Positions 9,177 to 21,483 of a stretch of DNA of 64,000 nt are shown here, one piece after another. The notes beneath the pieces are model-generated. The model had not been told where the DNA came from, did not search any database, and saw nothing but the letters and a program-made list of their open reading frames with translations. The position numbers and the translations under genes are program-made. Source of the DNA: Apiotrichum sp. Y4204 (Eukaryota > Basidiomycota > Tremellomycetes > Trichosporonales > Trichosporonaceae); the NCBI GenBank assembly GCA_025531455.1, contig JAMYHL010000002.1, positions 1,364,001-1,428,000 on the forward strand, in the 5' to 3' direction. Positions within the stretch are counted from its first letter, which is position 1, and every line of letters begins with the position of its first letter.

Positions 9177-12100
9177 TTAGTCGGTCCCACCCGTGTTCAT
9201 CGTGCCAGCGCTCTCGTCGGTCGTCACGGCCGTCGTTGATCCAGAGGATCCAGAGGCGCCGGAAACGCCAGAGTCTCCAGACTCGCCCGAAGGGAAGGTG
9301 ACTTTGGGTTCCGAGTCGGCAGCGGTGGGTAGGCCAAGGGGCGGGACGTCCTCGTTGGCGCCTTCCCCCTCGGCCCCCTCGGTGAGAGTTGGACGGCGAG
9401 AGGCGAGGTCCTCCACCAACGGAGGAAGGTTACCGGTGTTCGGATGCTGGGATGATGTGGGGAAGCCTGAACCGGTAAATCCAGTGGGCGAGGCCGGCAC
9501 ACCCATGGCGCCAAATGTCGTTCCAGCGCGGGGATCCGAGTTGACCGCAAAATGGAGATGCGTAGGGGGACTCGATGGTGATGCGGGGCCGCTGTCCTGC
9601 GTGGACCCTCGGGACGACGAGCGGCCCAGCCTGCGGAACGGCATGGTGGGTGACGTTTCGCGCTGGTCGCGCGTAGGAAGACGCGGGGAAGGAGGAACGA
9701 CCGACGGATGCTGTCCCTGGTTCTCCGACATGACCGTAAACGTCCGAGGGAAAGCGGATCCGTAGCTGAACACATCTGGTGCCATGGATGACGCGCGACG
9801 GGAGCGAGACCGGCGGATACGAGACTCGAGGGCCTCCTCGTCCGACTCTGTGAAGTCTTTGGGAAGCATGACGGCACGGTCGATGGCAACCGGGAGACCG
9901 CGATGGCGGCCACGCAACATGACCACAATTACCACCAGCTTTGATAACGTGCGGAAGGATCCTGACAATGAGTAGTTGTCGAACGGAACGCCGAGCGAGA
10001 GACCGACGGTGCCGTACGCCGAGACCAGTTCGAAGATGATGTTGAAAACGTTCATCCACTCGTAGTTTTCCGGGTTGTTGAGCTTCGAACGCTCAATAAT
10101 ACACACAAGCCAAAGGGCAAGAGCAATCCACCACATGTCGAAGGCGAGCTGGCGGCGAGCGTGCCAACCGAGGTACTTGGCGACGGCGTGCGCACCCTCC
10201 TGTTTGCCGAGCGTGTTGTCTGCGTCCTCGTCGTCCTCTTCCTCTTCGTCGTCGTAGACACCGAGAGCGCGCTCCTCGTACACGTTCGTCGCTCGGACCG
10301 ACATGGCGATTGGATAGACGGACACGTACATCATGATGACGTACAGTACCTTGACGGCTGGGGCAATACCGTTACTTGAGATCCATGTGAAGCCAGCAGC
10401 GCGCACGGCAACCGACTGGAAGATGCCATCTGCCACACGGTTGCGAACCGGCATGGCCTCCACGACCGGTGTGCCGATATCGAGTACGATGAAACCAATC
10501 CAGTCGATAGCCGTCAACAGGAAAACGACAAACAACAGGAACCACGTCTGAGTCGAGGGAAAGAGATACACAAAGCAACGGCGAGGGTGGTCGAGCAGGA
10601 ACTTGAGTGTCTCCCTGGACTGCGACTTCTCAGGAACCATCTTCCACATGGCCCAGATGATGAACCGCAGGACGATGGGGAAACATGTGTTGCCAAGAAG
10701 AATCAACGCGCACATGACGACAGACATGAGGTACGCGTACTGGAAGGGCAACATACTCTGGTCGACTAGCGACATTCCGGTGTTGGAGAATGCCGAAGTG
10801 CATTGATAAAAGGCGAACCAAGATACCTTGACAAGCTTCGGCTGTGCCTCGAACACGTGAGCATAGCGATTCCCGGCGCCAATGTACGGGGCGGTGATTG
10901 TGACACCTGCAAGGGGCAGGAAGACCCAGTAGCAAAGGACGATATAGAAGAGCATGCGCAGAGCACGGTATTCGACACCACCCAGCTCGTCGATCTGCTC
11001 TTCTGTGAGGTTGTGGAACAAAGAGTTGCGTCCAACAGTGGCCGCAAAGGTGATATAGTCAACATTCTTCCCTGGCCCATCGTCATGACGACCGGACAGC
11101 GTGTTGGTCCGGGGCATAGTAAGAGACTGCGAGAGTTTGTCAGACGCCCGTGGAACGAAGCGGCGGAAGAGCTCGCCAACAATCTCAATCGGGGTGGGAA
11201 AGCCGCCAAAGCCGGTCTTCTTCGACTCCATGAGTCGGCTGGTTTGTCTCCGCAAGGTGTTGGTCCTAGTAAAGGTCGAGTCCATGCCTGAAATCAGCTT
11301 TGTTCACTACGTGTCCGACGAACCAATGTCAGTCCGCATAGTCGGAGTTCGCGGGAAGAACCCAGCTTCGCGACCGGGGTGGAGAACATGCTCCATTCCA
11401 TCTTCCTGGTCATCGAACGCAATCGTCTTTGACCGGGGGAAATGTTCCTCTGGTACGGGTCCCGCAGCGTACGGTGTGCGTGACCGCATGCTTTCTGTCA
11501 GATGGTTCAAACCTGTCCACTCACGGCTCAGTGTGGGAGCGATCGGGTGGAGGGGGAAGGGAGTCCGTGGTCAGCACAGGGCGGAGATCTGCACCACCGC
11601 TGTAAGGACCGCTGCCCTTCTGCATCGACAAGGTGCTTGACACGGTGCGCAAGCTCTTCTTCACCTCGTCATCGGCCGTCGATGTAGTCCCTGTGCTGCG
11701 CTCGCTGGGACTACTACTGATCTTACGCCGAAGCTGCTCCTCAGTGTGGGATACGTCGTCAAGGCGGGTGCCGCCTTCCTTGGCATCGGGATCGGGAGAC
11801 ACGGCACGCGAAGCAAACTGCGAGTGCGTCGGAGTGGCACCATCGTACCAACCCATCGGGTTCACAAGGCCGACACCACCGCCGTCTACACGTTGGATCA
11901 TATCCTTCGTGAGCTTCAACGGACCCTTCTTCTTCTTGATCGGCGGCGTCGATATCGGTGGTGTCTCCAGCACATGTTCCTCAGCTCCGATACTCGGTCG
12001 ACGAGTAGCAAACCTCTTGCGCAGGTTGTTGGTCGTCGCCCCCGGCAACTGAGTGATTGTGCGGGCCAGCGAAAGAGCCTTTTCACGTTTGCTTCGCTCA

Positions 12101-12681
12101 TTAAGAACGTGGCGGAATTGAACGCGGAAAAAGTGCCTGTTGTTAGGCGATGTAACCTCGGGGGTACGGAAACCTACTTTCGCACCGCAACCATGACAAT
12201 AGAAACAAACATCTGCGGGTAAGCTCCGGACGGATCGCGACAACGTACCATGCTGCCAATGAGCATCTGGAAGTACAGCAAGAATTGTTGAAATGTCGAG
12301 AGCATACTCAGATTGATGGTCGACAAGCCGGTAACACACATGCACGAGAAACAGACAAAGAGACAGTCGATGTAAGCGATGTGAAATGTTGTGTTCGCTG
12401 CGTAGAAGATGCCCGAGAGGATCAGAGGAATCTGCATGTTGTCAGTCACGACTGATGCTCGCCAAGAACGGAGTACGGCCTTGGTTTAAAGACACGCCAG
12501 AGGGTACGTACGGTAGCACTGAAGGAGCGTCAGTTATGCTCCGGACAAGCCGACCGTCCGCCACTCACAAACAAATCATATGAATACGATAAAAGTTGAG
12601 GTTATGTCCCGCCCACAGCTGGAGCTTCTCAAAGAAGCCCGGCAGGCGAAGATGTTTTGGAAGTTCCATGGTGGGCGGCAT
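9177..12681 (-). CDS. TRK1: Trk-family high-affinity potassium transporter
   Basis: Plasma-membrane potassium uptake protein of the Trk/Ktr/HKT superfamily. The N-terminal exon holds the first pore hairpin (SGIFYAAN to VTGLSTINLS). A long hydrophilic cytosolic loop with Ser/Lys-rich sequence follows, as in yeast Trk1. The large last exon carries the other pore loops: AFSNTGMSL, RAAGFTWIS and SAYGTVGLSLG, each with the filter glycine. The C-terminal helix is followed by RGRHRGLPVAIDRA, diagnostic of fungal Trk. An acidic cluster (DDEEEEDDEDAD) sits between pores 3 and 4, and a long Ser/Gly/Pro-rich tail ends the protein. The start at 12681 gives MPPTMELPK; a second in-frame ATG lies four codons on. 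Keeping frame from exon 1 to exon 3 requires a 7-nt microexon at 12512-12518. Confidence 0.92.
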
Positions 12682-15600
12682 GGCCTTTGGTCATCTACAG
12701 TGATGGTTGTCGATGGGATGCGTGTCGGGGTCGGAGCGGTCTGGACACTACGCTGGTAACTATATTATCGGACTGCCTATGGGCCGCGGGATGAGCTCTG
12801 CGATGGGACGGGCGTGACGCGTGATGCAGCTGTCAAATGTGATGAAGCAGAGCACAAGCGACGAGACGCAGAGAACGCTTTCTTACACCGTATGCAAGAT
12901 GCTCAAGCGCGTAGTGGGTGGTGGTTATGCGAGGAGAAGCATCGAGGACAGCGGCTGCGACGATGTGACGAGAATGGAGGGGGAGAAGTAGGGGGTGGTA
13001 TGGCTGTACGCAGCTGTACGGTCGTAGTGGCGGAAGATTGTGCGTGCCAGACACCAGGCGAGTTTGTATATGGGCAACGGTTGCACTACTGTACAAAGGT
13101 TTGGGCGGGGTGAAGCGGAGCTGAGCCGTTGTGTGTGAGTGAGCTGTGTGAGGGGGAAGGATAGGAGATCTCCTGATCTCCTGGACAGGGCAAGGGGGCG
13201 CATAGGCGCGGACGATCAGAGGACAGGCGTAAAGGGCACCGGAGCACTGGAGCACAGGAAGCAAGCAAGCTGCAAGGCGCATTTGATCTCTTGCCGGGGG
13301 GGGCGACCCTCGGCTTTGGACCTTGGACCTGATCTCTGTTTCTGAATTAGATCAGTCCAGGCCTTGGGTAACCGACCTTCTAATTGCTGCCCATTTACGT
13401 TAGATTTTTTGATCCTTTGTGTTTTGAAGTTGGTGGCAAAAAGGAAGGATTAGATTGCCAGTGTTTATTTTTGTCACTAAGCTGTCTCCACCCTGCGTGT
13501 ATGCATGAGGCCCAGAGGCCAGAGGATGGCAATACCCATTTCTAATGAGCTGATCATCTACTAATGACGTATTTGTCGTCCGATCACACCAACCTGTCAG
13601 CTGTCAGTGTGCTTCTGGTCGGCAACTAAACAAACAGCTTCGATATACAGGCTGCAGATCGTGAGATCGTTGAGATCATCCATTGGCCACTTATTGCGTA
13701 CGTGCGTAGACGTCGTCGCGGATGCCGGAGAACGCGCTCCGCTGTCCACTCTGCCTTCTTTGGAGCGGGTCAGTGGAGCACGAGTTGCTTCCAATCTGTG
13801 TCAGGTGAGTCTTACTTTGCTTGCATTCTACTGAATCCAGTGGTTTGTAATTGGGCTCGACGGGGTTTGGGGGCAACTAATATCCCCTTGGACGGCAATA
13901 CGGGCTGCCGAACGGCCCATGTGCTGAGCTGCAGCACCAGTCACCGTCACGGATAATTATCAAGTTGCACGTTGCTTGCAAGGCATGCGCGCATGCATGG
14001 GTTGCCCCGCTGCCCAGCCTTCGGACGGCGCGCTCCGGGCACCGCATCGTGCATGTTGCATGCAGCATGCTGCCTACAATGTTCCGTGTGTCACCTGTGC
14101 ACTTGCAGATATACCCGAAAACAAAAATTACAAGAAGATCCAAGCGCTCGCTTGGCGCGCCTGTGCGATTGCCCCGCTGTTCTATTTCGGCTCATTGCAC
14201 TTACCGTGGTACTACCGTACTACGGCTGCAAGGGGTGTGTGGGGGCCAAGACCGCAAAACCATGTGCTCCAGCCAAACTGCCTGGCATGCCCGGCATATC
14301 CAAAACCGTTTCCCTCTCTCCTCAACATCAGCCCAAGCCCTCTGGCAGCGAGTAGCGAGTCCCCTCGGTCACCATGTTGCCAAACTGCCCAACTGAACTG
14401 TCGGTCATGTATTGCTGTTGAGCGTGACAGCGCATGACAGCCCGTTTCCCACACGTTCCTCTCAATTCCCACAGGCCGGTTCAGCCAAGCTTGTCAACAA
14501 GCCCACATATGTTTCTGCTAATCTGATATCGAACGGTCAACTATGTGCCGGCCATATGGGCTTGACCCTACAAAAAGGGCTGGTTGTTCCTCTTGACGGT
14601 TTGACCGCAGTTCCTCTAACTTCTTTGGACACCGTTTCTGTCACCAAACAGGGTTCCGTTACTGCGACAATTGCGCCCAGGATCGCACGTTTGCATGGAA
14701 TATGGAATATGGATCATTGCGACCGTAGCTCGAGACCACTGTTGGCACACTCCAACTCCGTTCAGTTCGGCTCACTTCTCTTGGCATATGCTCATGATGC
14801 GGACGCTGCTTGAGCTTTGACTGTTCATTATCTGAGTGAGTTGACAGCATCGACAGTGTACAACAGAGGCGTAGTGTGTGCTCGGCTCACTCACAGGATA
14901 TACAGGATTGCACAGAAACTGTCTCGACTCTCAATTGACGCTCATCTGCCATCTGACATACTACCTTCCTCACTTCCGGAATCGCAGCAATGGATATCAT
15001 GGCATCGGGATCCGCAGCTCCGCAGCCGTCGGATCAACGCTTCTCTCACTCCAAAGCTCCAACTTCCCCCTAGATGCAGAACCACATCTCGGAAGATCGG
15101 AGCTTGGAACTAGTCTGGCGCCACCGACAGATCCCCCGGACCCCCGGCGCCCTCGGCGGCGTGGCGCACACGCCGCCAGCGGATCAACCGGGATCGGCGG
15201 GGCTAGTAGGACTGCGGCCCATGGCACTAGGCTTTTCAGCCCTGCGCACCTACGCCCTATTGGCCTATTGTTCCACTTGCCAGGTCGTCTGAAGGACAGG
15301 ACAGGTAGGGGATAGGGAAGAACAGGTTACAGGCTTACATTGAGCATCGTTTCAAACAACCATCAAGGATGAGTAATGCTGATTATTGAGCTAACATTCT
15401 CTGAAGCTCTGAATATCTGACGCATCTCACCAAGATTAAGCTTGCACGACAACCTGTGTATTCTGTCTTCCTCATACGCACGTTGACGGCGCTGATAATG
15501 TGTGTTCCCAACTGCTGTGGTGGCGCAGTTCCAGGCGGCCAAGAGAGAATCTGGTAACAGACTGTCGACGGGGGGCGCAACACACCTGACGCATCCTGGC

Positions 15601-15827
15601 TCAGCCAAGGGGATCCGCGCACCCGAACCGAGCGGCGAGCAGCAAACGGCGAGTGCGATGTCGTGTCATCTCGTGTAGCACTCCATCGTATCGGAGGATT
15701 GGGGTGCAGTGGATCAAGACCTTTGCTTCTTTCTTCTGATATCCATCGCAAAATCTACTTGCCGGCTATCTCGAATCTACTACGCTCACTTATCTGACAT
15801 TCATTTCCCCGTCACGTCTCCGGCCGA
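12682..15827. other. long gene-poor region between Trk and glycosyltransferase genes
   Basis: This 3.1-kb divergent interval has no gene I can defend. The first kilobase probably holds the Trk promoter and leader. At 13965-14075 the motif GCATGC and close variants recur densely. From 13976 to 14355 none of the three plus-strand frames contains a stop, but no frame has a recognisable domain. The end is the glycosyltransferase promoter. Confidence 0.4.
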
Positions 15828-18218
15828 ATGTCAGTGTTTGGCCAGATCAAGACGCAGCAGCGCGGCGCGCTGCCCATGCACGGCAGTTTTCTACTCTCGG
15901 ACGGCGCCGGCGCCATGTCCAACCACTACCACGGCCACCCGTCGCGCTACGTGACATGGGTGCGCATGCCGCTTGGAACGCTCTTCTCGGGCGCATACGG
16001 CACATCTGGCGGCGATGCGTCATACTATCAACCCCGCCCACCACCGCGGCGATATGTCGAAGTACCCATACCGTTGTCCCAGCACACGGTCAGGCGGTTT
16101 CAGCGGCTTCCCCGATTCATTCGCGCCGTCGTCTACATCGCCGGCCTCGTGTTCTTCTTCACCGGGCTCCGGTTTGCAGCGGAGAGGCTCGGTCTGCTAG
16201 GAGGGGACCCTGGCCCCATCCGTGCTGCCCTCCGCGGCGACACCCGTGTGTTCACTTCGCAGGAGATCATAAAGGTGTGGGAGTGGGAGGTGCTCAGCGG
16301 ACACCATCCCAGTGCCGCCAGAGGTGTGTTCTAGTGGAATAGCAGTCCTGATATCAGTCCCCGGCGACGTGCATCTCAGGAGCGCACTCCCGAATCCTCT
16401 TGTTTCCCCTCAGCTGCTGGAAGCATACGGCCGCAATGACAAGGAAGCTATGCCGAATGACAAGATGGTGGACGCCGATTTCGACATTGTCGGCGGGGGG
16501 CCGGAACGCGAGTACGTGTCGCCTCCTCTCGCAGCATACGGGTTTCCTCCCCGCCCGGTTGCGGGCAGCATGATCGACCTCGATCTGATGCTGGAGCGCT
16601 GTGACTACGGCAATGGAAGGGTGAGTGTACGCGAGGCTTTGTAGCTGACCACAGCATGTGCGTGATTGTCTTGAGCTACTGCGCCTGGCTGGGAGGCTAG
16701 ACGGTGTGCGCGTGCGTGGGACACAGTTTGCATCAGATATGCAGGCCTCGTACATCGAAACGGGATGGAAAACGACAATGTCAGAGTGGATGCCCGTTAC
16801 TCCCGCGGATCGCAGTCCTGACGCGGCACGATACCCGCTCCATTTACCGCCGCCGCTCATACCTATTGCGCCGCTCTCTGAGCGCGAAAGCCCTTGTGAC
16901 GGCCCTTCGCGCATACTCCACATGTTCTGGTTTGGGCCGTTCAGCGATAAACCGTATACCGCGATCCTCTCGTGGCTTTACACACAGAACTTGGGGCTCG
17001 ATGACTTGGTTGAGGAGGCATCAGAGACGGTGCACGGTACGTGCCGCCCCGAGCTGTGGGTGTGGGTAGCGCCCGGGTTCACTGCCTCTCTTCCCAATCG
17101 TCGGTTGAAGAGTCTCAACGAACGTCTGCGTGCAGACCCGTGGGCGGCGCCGTTCCTCCACCGACGATTTGCGCAAGTTGTGCAGTTTCGCGAGTGGAAC
17201 ACCACTGAGCAGCTTGATGCCGTCCCGGAACTCCAGGGGTGGCGCAGCGTGACCGCTTTCGAGGACGAGTCCGAAGGAGCAGCGGAAGGCCGTCCGAAGA
17301 CCTATGCCAGCTTGGTGGAGCTGTCCCACATGGCACGCTTCGTTCTCACGTACCGTTTCGGGGGCATATACGCCGAGCCCGATACGCTCTTCCTTCGCGA
17401 CTGGGAAGAGCTGTGGAACTACCGCGGACAGTTTGCGTATCGCCAGGGAACGGCTGACGGGTACACCACCGCGATCTTGAAATTGCACAAGGGCTCGGCG
17501 CTTGGCAAAGTTATTCTGATGACGGCGCTGGCACACGGTGGCGACATGCTCCCTGATGCCATCGGGCGCTACCTCTCTCACGCCCATCTGGATCGCTTGC
17601 TGGTTCGTGCCCCCAACGCGCTGTTTGACCCCGCGCGGCTCAACGTCGAGGGAGTCCAGCGCGACCGTCCTCCATACCCTGCATTTACCAAGTGAGCATT
17701 CTGCTCTTCATTTGTTGACCCCCTCCAGATTCTCCGATCTCTTTGAGACAAATCTTACTACCCCTGCGCTGGGCTTCGACACTTTCTTCCGCGGGGCATT
17801 CAGCTATCACTTTCATAGCGGGTGGTGAGTAGCAGTGGCGACTCTGGACCGCCCGTGCTGTTCATTGTGGTGGTGGGTGATCCAGAGTGATCAGTACTTA
17901 TCACCGACCATTGAACCCCGTCTCCCTACTTACACCAGGTCGCGCCCCCTTGATCCGGCACACAACTACCCCGACCTCGGTCCTCTGTTTGCTAAAAGCG
18001 AGCTGGCGGCCCGCAAGAGGGCGGCGGCGGCGCAGGAAGCGGCAAATCCTGCAGCGCAAGGAAACGCACGGCAAGCTGCAGCCTTCTCAGCCAACTTGTT
18101 CACCAAGACATTGGACGATCATAGTGAGCTGTCGTGGGGCGCTGTCCTCAAGCGCACGTTTGAGGCGTTTGTGCGTGGCGACGCGCCAAATATGTATGGC
18201 GAGTGGATGGCGTGGTGA
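15828..18218 (+). CDS. type II membrane glycosyltransferase (DXD/GT32-like)
   Basis: Five exons (15828-16323, 16358-16620, 16655-17691, 17729-17824, 17939-18218) with introns of 34, 34, 37 and 114 nt encode about 723 residues in an unbroken frame. A cytosolic N-terminus of about 100 residues is followed by one signal-anchor helix (near FIRAVVYIAGLVFFFTGL), placing the catalytic part in the Golgi lumen. WEWEVLSGHHPS marks the stem. The catalytic domain starts at ILHMFWFGPF and has FRFGGIYAEPDTLFLRDW-type sequence, where Gly_transf_sug enzymes bind the nucleotide sugar; here the acidic motif reads EPD, not DXD. It ends with an Ala-rich helix and MYGEWMAW. It probably adds hexose to protein or wall/capsule glycans; donor and acceptor cannot be read from the sequence. 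Confidence 0.75.
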
Positions 18219-18874
18219 TTGTCGGGAGAATAGAGAGATACATAGAGAAATAGATACATACATACCCTAGAGATTATGCTTGCCTGTGCAATGCATCAGA
18301 GACAATGGCCCGTCATTGACCCGGTTGCCGCGTCGGCACCGACCTGGTCGAGTCGGGATAAGAAAGCATTCCCGAGATCATGATAACACAGACAGTGCCT
18401 GGGTGCCTGGGTGTCGGAGAATGTCAAGCTGGTGGTTTCTGTGAAGGGCACTCGTTTCTCAGTATTACATCATAGCACGTGTGGACCCTGAAATAGTGGC
18501 CCCTCTCCGGATCCGGATAGATGGGGGGGTTGAATAGATGCTTAGTGCGACACAGCCAAGGGGGTGATGAGGTTTTCATACTTGCGTTTTTTTTTTTTCG
18601 GGGGTGCATGCGCGCGTAGTGAGCCAACAGCCAACAGGGAGAGTATGTGTGGGGTGGAGTACGTGCCGTTGGTGTGGGTGGCCATGCCATTGCTGTCTCT
18701 TTCATCGTTACCTAGCTCTTTGTTTTAGTTCTCTCCATCTCTCTCACCACATCTCGATCAGCTTCGCCCTCTGGTCTCTTAAAAGCGGTACAACTAACCG
18801 CATCGCATAACCGCGTCCCCTCCCGCCGCCCGTCTTGTCCCTTTTCCACCCCACCCACCCACACCCATCTCAAA
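18219..18874 (+). other. intergenic region and ARB1 promoter
   Basis: No gene seen. There is a run of 12 Ts at 18587-18598 and a pyrimidine-rich leader (about 18720-18870) ending just before the ARB1 ATG, typical of highly expressed fungal genes. Confidence 0.45.
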
Positions 18875-21003
18875 ATGGCTCCCTCCGCGTCCAAGCAGAA
18901 GCGTCTCGAAGCCAAGGCCGCAAAGGCCTCGAAGCGCGGCACCCCCGCCGCGTCGTCCGCCGGCGACACCCCTACCATCTCGGCTAACGGCTCGTTTGCT
19001 GACCTGAGCGACGCCCAGGCCCAGATGCGCCGTCTTAACATGGCCACTGACCGTTCGGCTGTGAGTGGGGAAAGACGGACAGAGTCGTGAAATTGCTCTC
19101 CGTCACGGTGGTTGCCTGACAGACAAATGCTGACATTCAGAACGGTGTTCTTGTGTCGGACCCCAAGGCCCGTGACATCAAGATCGACCAGTACACCCTC
19201 TCCTACCACGGACGCCTCCTTATCGAGGGCGCCGAGATCTCGCTCAACTACGGTAACCGGTCAGTGTGGTGGAAGCCTCCAGATTCTGGAGCGCCATTGT
19301 CTGGTATGTGGCATTCTTGCTGACGTTTGCAGTTACGGCCTTCTTGGTGAGAACGGTTCGGGCAAGGTGCGTACCCAAGTGTTCCATGTGAAACAATAGC
19401 TGACATCACATAGTCGACCTTCTTCCAGTCCCTTGCTGAGCGCGATGTTGAGATTCCGGACCACATTGATGTGAGCACTGACTGAACCACATTTTTCACC
19501 ATCGACGCTGACGCCCAGGTCTACCTTGTCCGTGGTGCCGCCGAGCCGTCTGATGTCAACGCCGTCGACTACATCATCAACGCCGCGAAGGAGAAGGTCG
19601 CGCGTCTCGAGAAGATGGCTGAGGAGATGGCTGTTGCTGACGAGGTCGACGAGGTCGGCCTTGAGCTCCTCTACGAGGAGATTGAGGAGATGGACCCCTC
19701 GACCTTTGAGGCCAAGGCCGGTGCCATTCTCTCCGGTCTCGGTTTCTCGCAGACCATGATGATGAAGCCCACCAAGGACATGTCTGGTGGTTGGCGTATG
19801 CGTGTCTCGCTCGCCCGTGCGCTTTTCATCAAGCCTCACCTGCTCATTCTCGACGAGCCCACCTCGCATCTCGACCTGGGAGCCGTCGTCTGGCTCGAGG
19901 CGTACCTTGCCACCTACAACCACATTCTCCTCCTCACCTCGCACTCTGCCGACTTCATGGACACTGTCTGCACCAACATGATCGACCTCACCCCCAAGAA
20001 GAAGCTCGTCTACTACGGTGGTAACTACACCACCTACGTCCGCACCAAGGCCGAGAACGAGGTCAACCAGATGAAGGCGTACAACAAGCAGCAGGAGGAA
20101 ATTGCGCACATCAAGAAGTTCATTGCGTCCGCCGGTACTTATGCCAACCTCGTCAAGCAGGCCAAGTCGAAGCAGAAGATTATCGACAAGATGGAGGCCG
20201 CTGGTCTCGTCGAGAAGGTGGAGCAGGGCAAGCCGCTCCGCTTCAACTTTGAGGACGTCAAGAAGCTTCCTCCTCCTATCATTGCCTTCTCCGACGTTGC
20301 TTTCTCGTACTCTGGCGAGGCCAAGGACTACCTCTACAAGGACCTCTCGTTCGGTATTGACATGGACTCGCGTATTGCCATTGTCGGTGACAACGGTACC
20401 GGAAAGTCGACTCTGTTGAACCTCATCACCGGCGACCTCAACCCTGTCGAGGGTACCGTCAGCCGTCACAACGCGCTCAAGCTTGCCAAGTACTCGCAGC
20501 ACTCGGCAGACCAGCTTCCCTTCGACAAGTCGCCCGTTGAGCACCTGCAGTCCAAGTTCTCGACCAAGTTCCCTGACAAGGAGATCCAGTTCTGGCGCCA
20601 GCAGGTTGGCCGTTTCGGTATCACTGGTTCGCACCAGACCAACCCCATCTCGCAGCTTTCGGACGGTCTCCGTAACCGTGTCTGCTTTGCCGAGATTGCC
20701 CTCGAGCACCCGCACATTATCCTCTTCGATGAGCCGACTAACCACCTCGACATGGCATCAATCGACTCTCTGGCAGCGGCCATCAAGGAGTTTGAGGGCG
20801 GTGTCGTCATCGTGTCGCACGACTTCCGTCTCATTTCGCAGGTCGCCGACGACCTTTGGGAGGTCAAGGACAAGAAGGTCCTCAACCTGACCAAGGACGA
20901 CATTACCATTGTCGACTACAAGCGCGGTCTCGCCAAGCGCTCGCAGGCACAGATCGAGAAGGCCCAGCTCCTCTCCAAGACTGCTCAGAAGGGTGTTGCT
21001 TAA
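18875..21003 (+). CDS. ARB1: ABCF ATPase ARB1, ribosome biogenesis
   Basis: Soluble ABC protein of the ABCF2/ARB1 subfamily, which works in 40S/60S subunit maturation and has no membrane segments. Five exons (18875-19060, 19141-19259, 19333-19366, 19414-19470, 19519-21003) give 626 residues, close to the size of yeast Arb1. The Lys/Ala-rich N-terminus is followed by cassette 1 (Walker A GENGSGKS split by an intron, signature SGGWRMR, Walker B ILDEPTSHLD) and cassette 2 (Walker A GDNGTGKST, signature QLSDGLRNR, Walker B ILFDEPTNHLD, switch His in VSHDFR). The usual linker with Lys/Gln helices joins them. Codon use is strongly biased to C- and G-ending codons, a sign of high expression; this also leaves a long open antisense frame. 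Confidence 0.95.
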
Positions 21004-21483
21004 GGCGTGTAGACTCTTGGCGCATATGCGGCGGAGCGCAGCGCGGCCACGCAGTGGCTGCTGGCACCAGCACAGCTGGTGTCGGGCGCTGCAAATAATT
21101 ACTTGATCGCCGCGCGCGCCCCCGCCTGCCAGGCGCGCCCTGGCACCGCCTGGGTCCTTCTGTATTGGCTCAGGCCCCATCTTGTAGTGTTATTCGCGTC
21201 ATAGACTGCATCGTTGCATTGCGCCTCTTCATTTGCATGGCGCAAGAATGTAATTGTGGAGCATAGAATGTGGGAGGCATGAGGCATGACGCTGATGATG
21301 ATTGTGAGCTGAGAGCCGTTGCCACCAAAAATCGTAAAATTCCGATAGCAAGGAAAGGCACGGCGTGGGAGTGTTACCGCAGACGCCGAGCCTCCGAGCT
21401 ACCAAAGTGCACAGTGCGTACTGTACGCAAGGCCGTTTTCCGAACATTGCAGACAGAGTCACTTCTCCACATCGTTCGCCACC
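21004..21483. other. intergenic region
   Basis: 3' flank of ARB1 and promoter of the small membrane-protein gene. No gene or RNA recognised. Confidence 0.4.

Noticed and set aside
19333..20745. 470-codon open frame antisense to ARB1
   Set aside because: It mirrors ARB1 codons. Strong C/G-ending bias removes stops on the opposite strand; the product is Leu/Val/Arg/Glu-rich with no domain.
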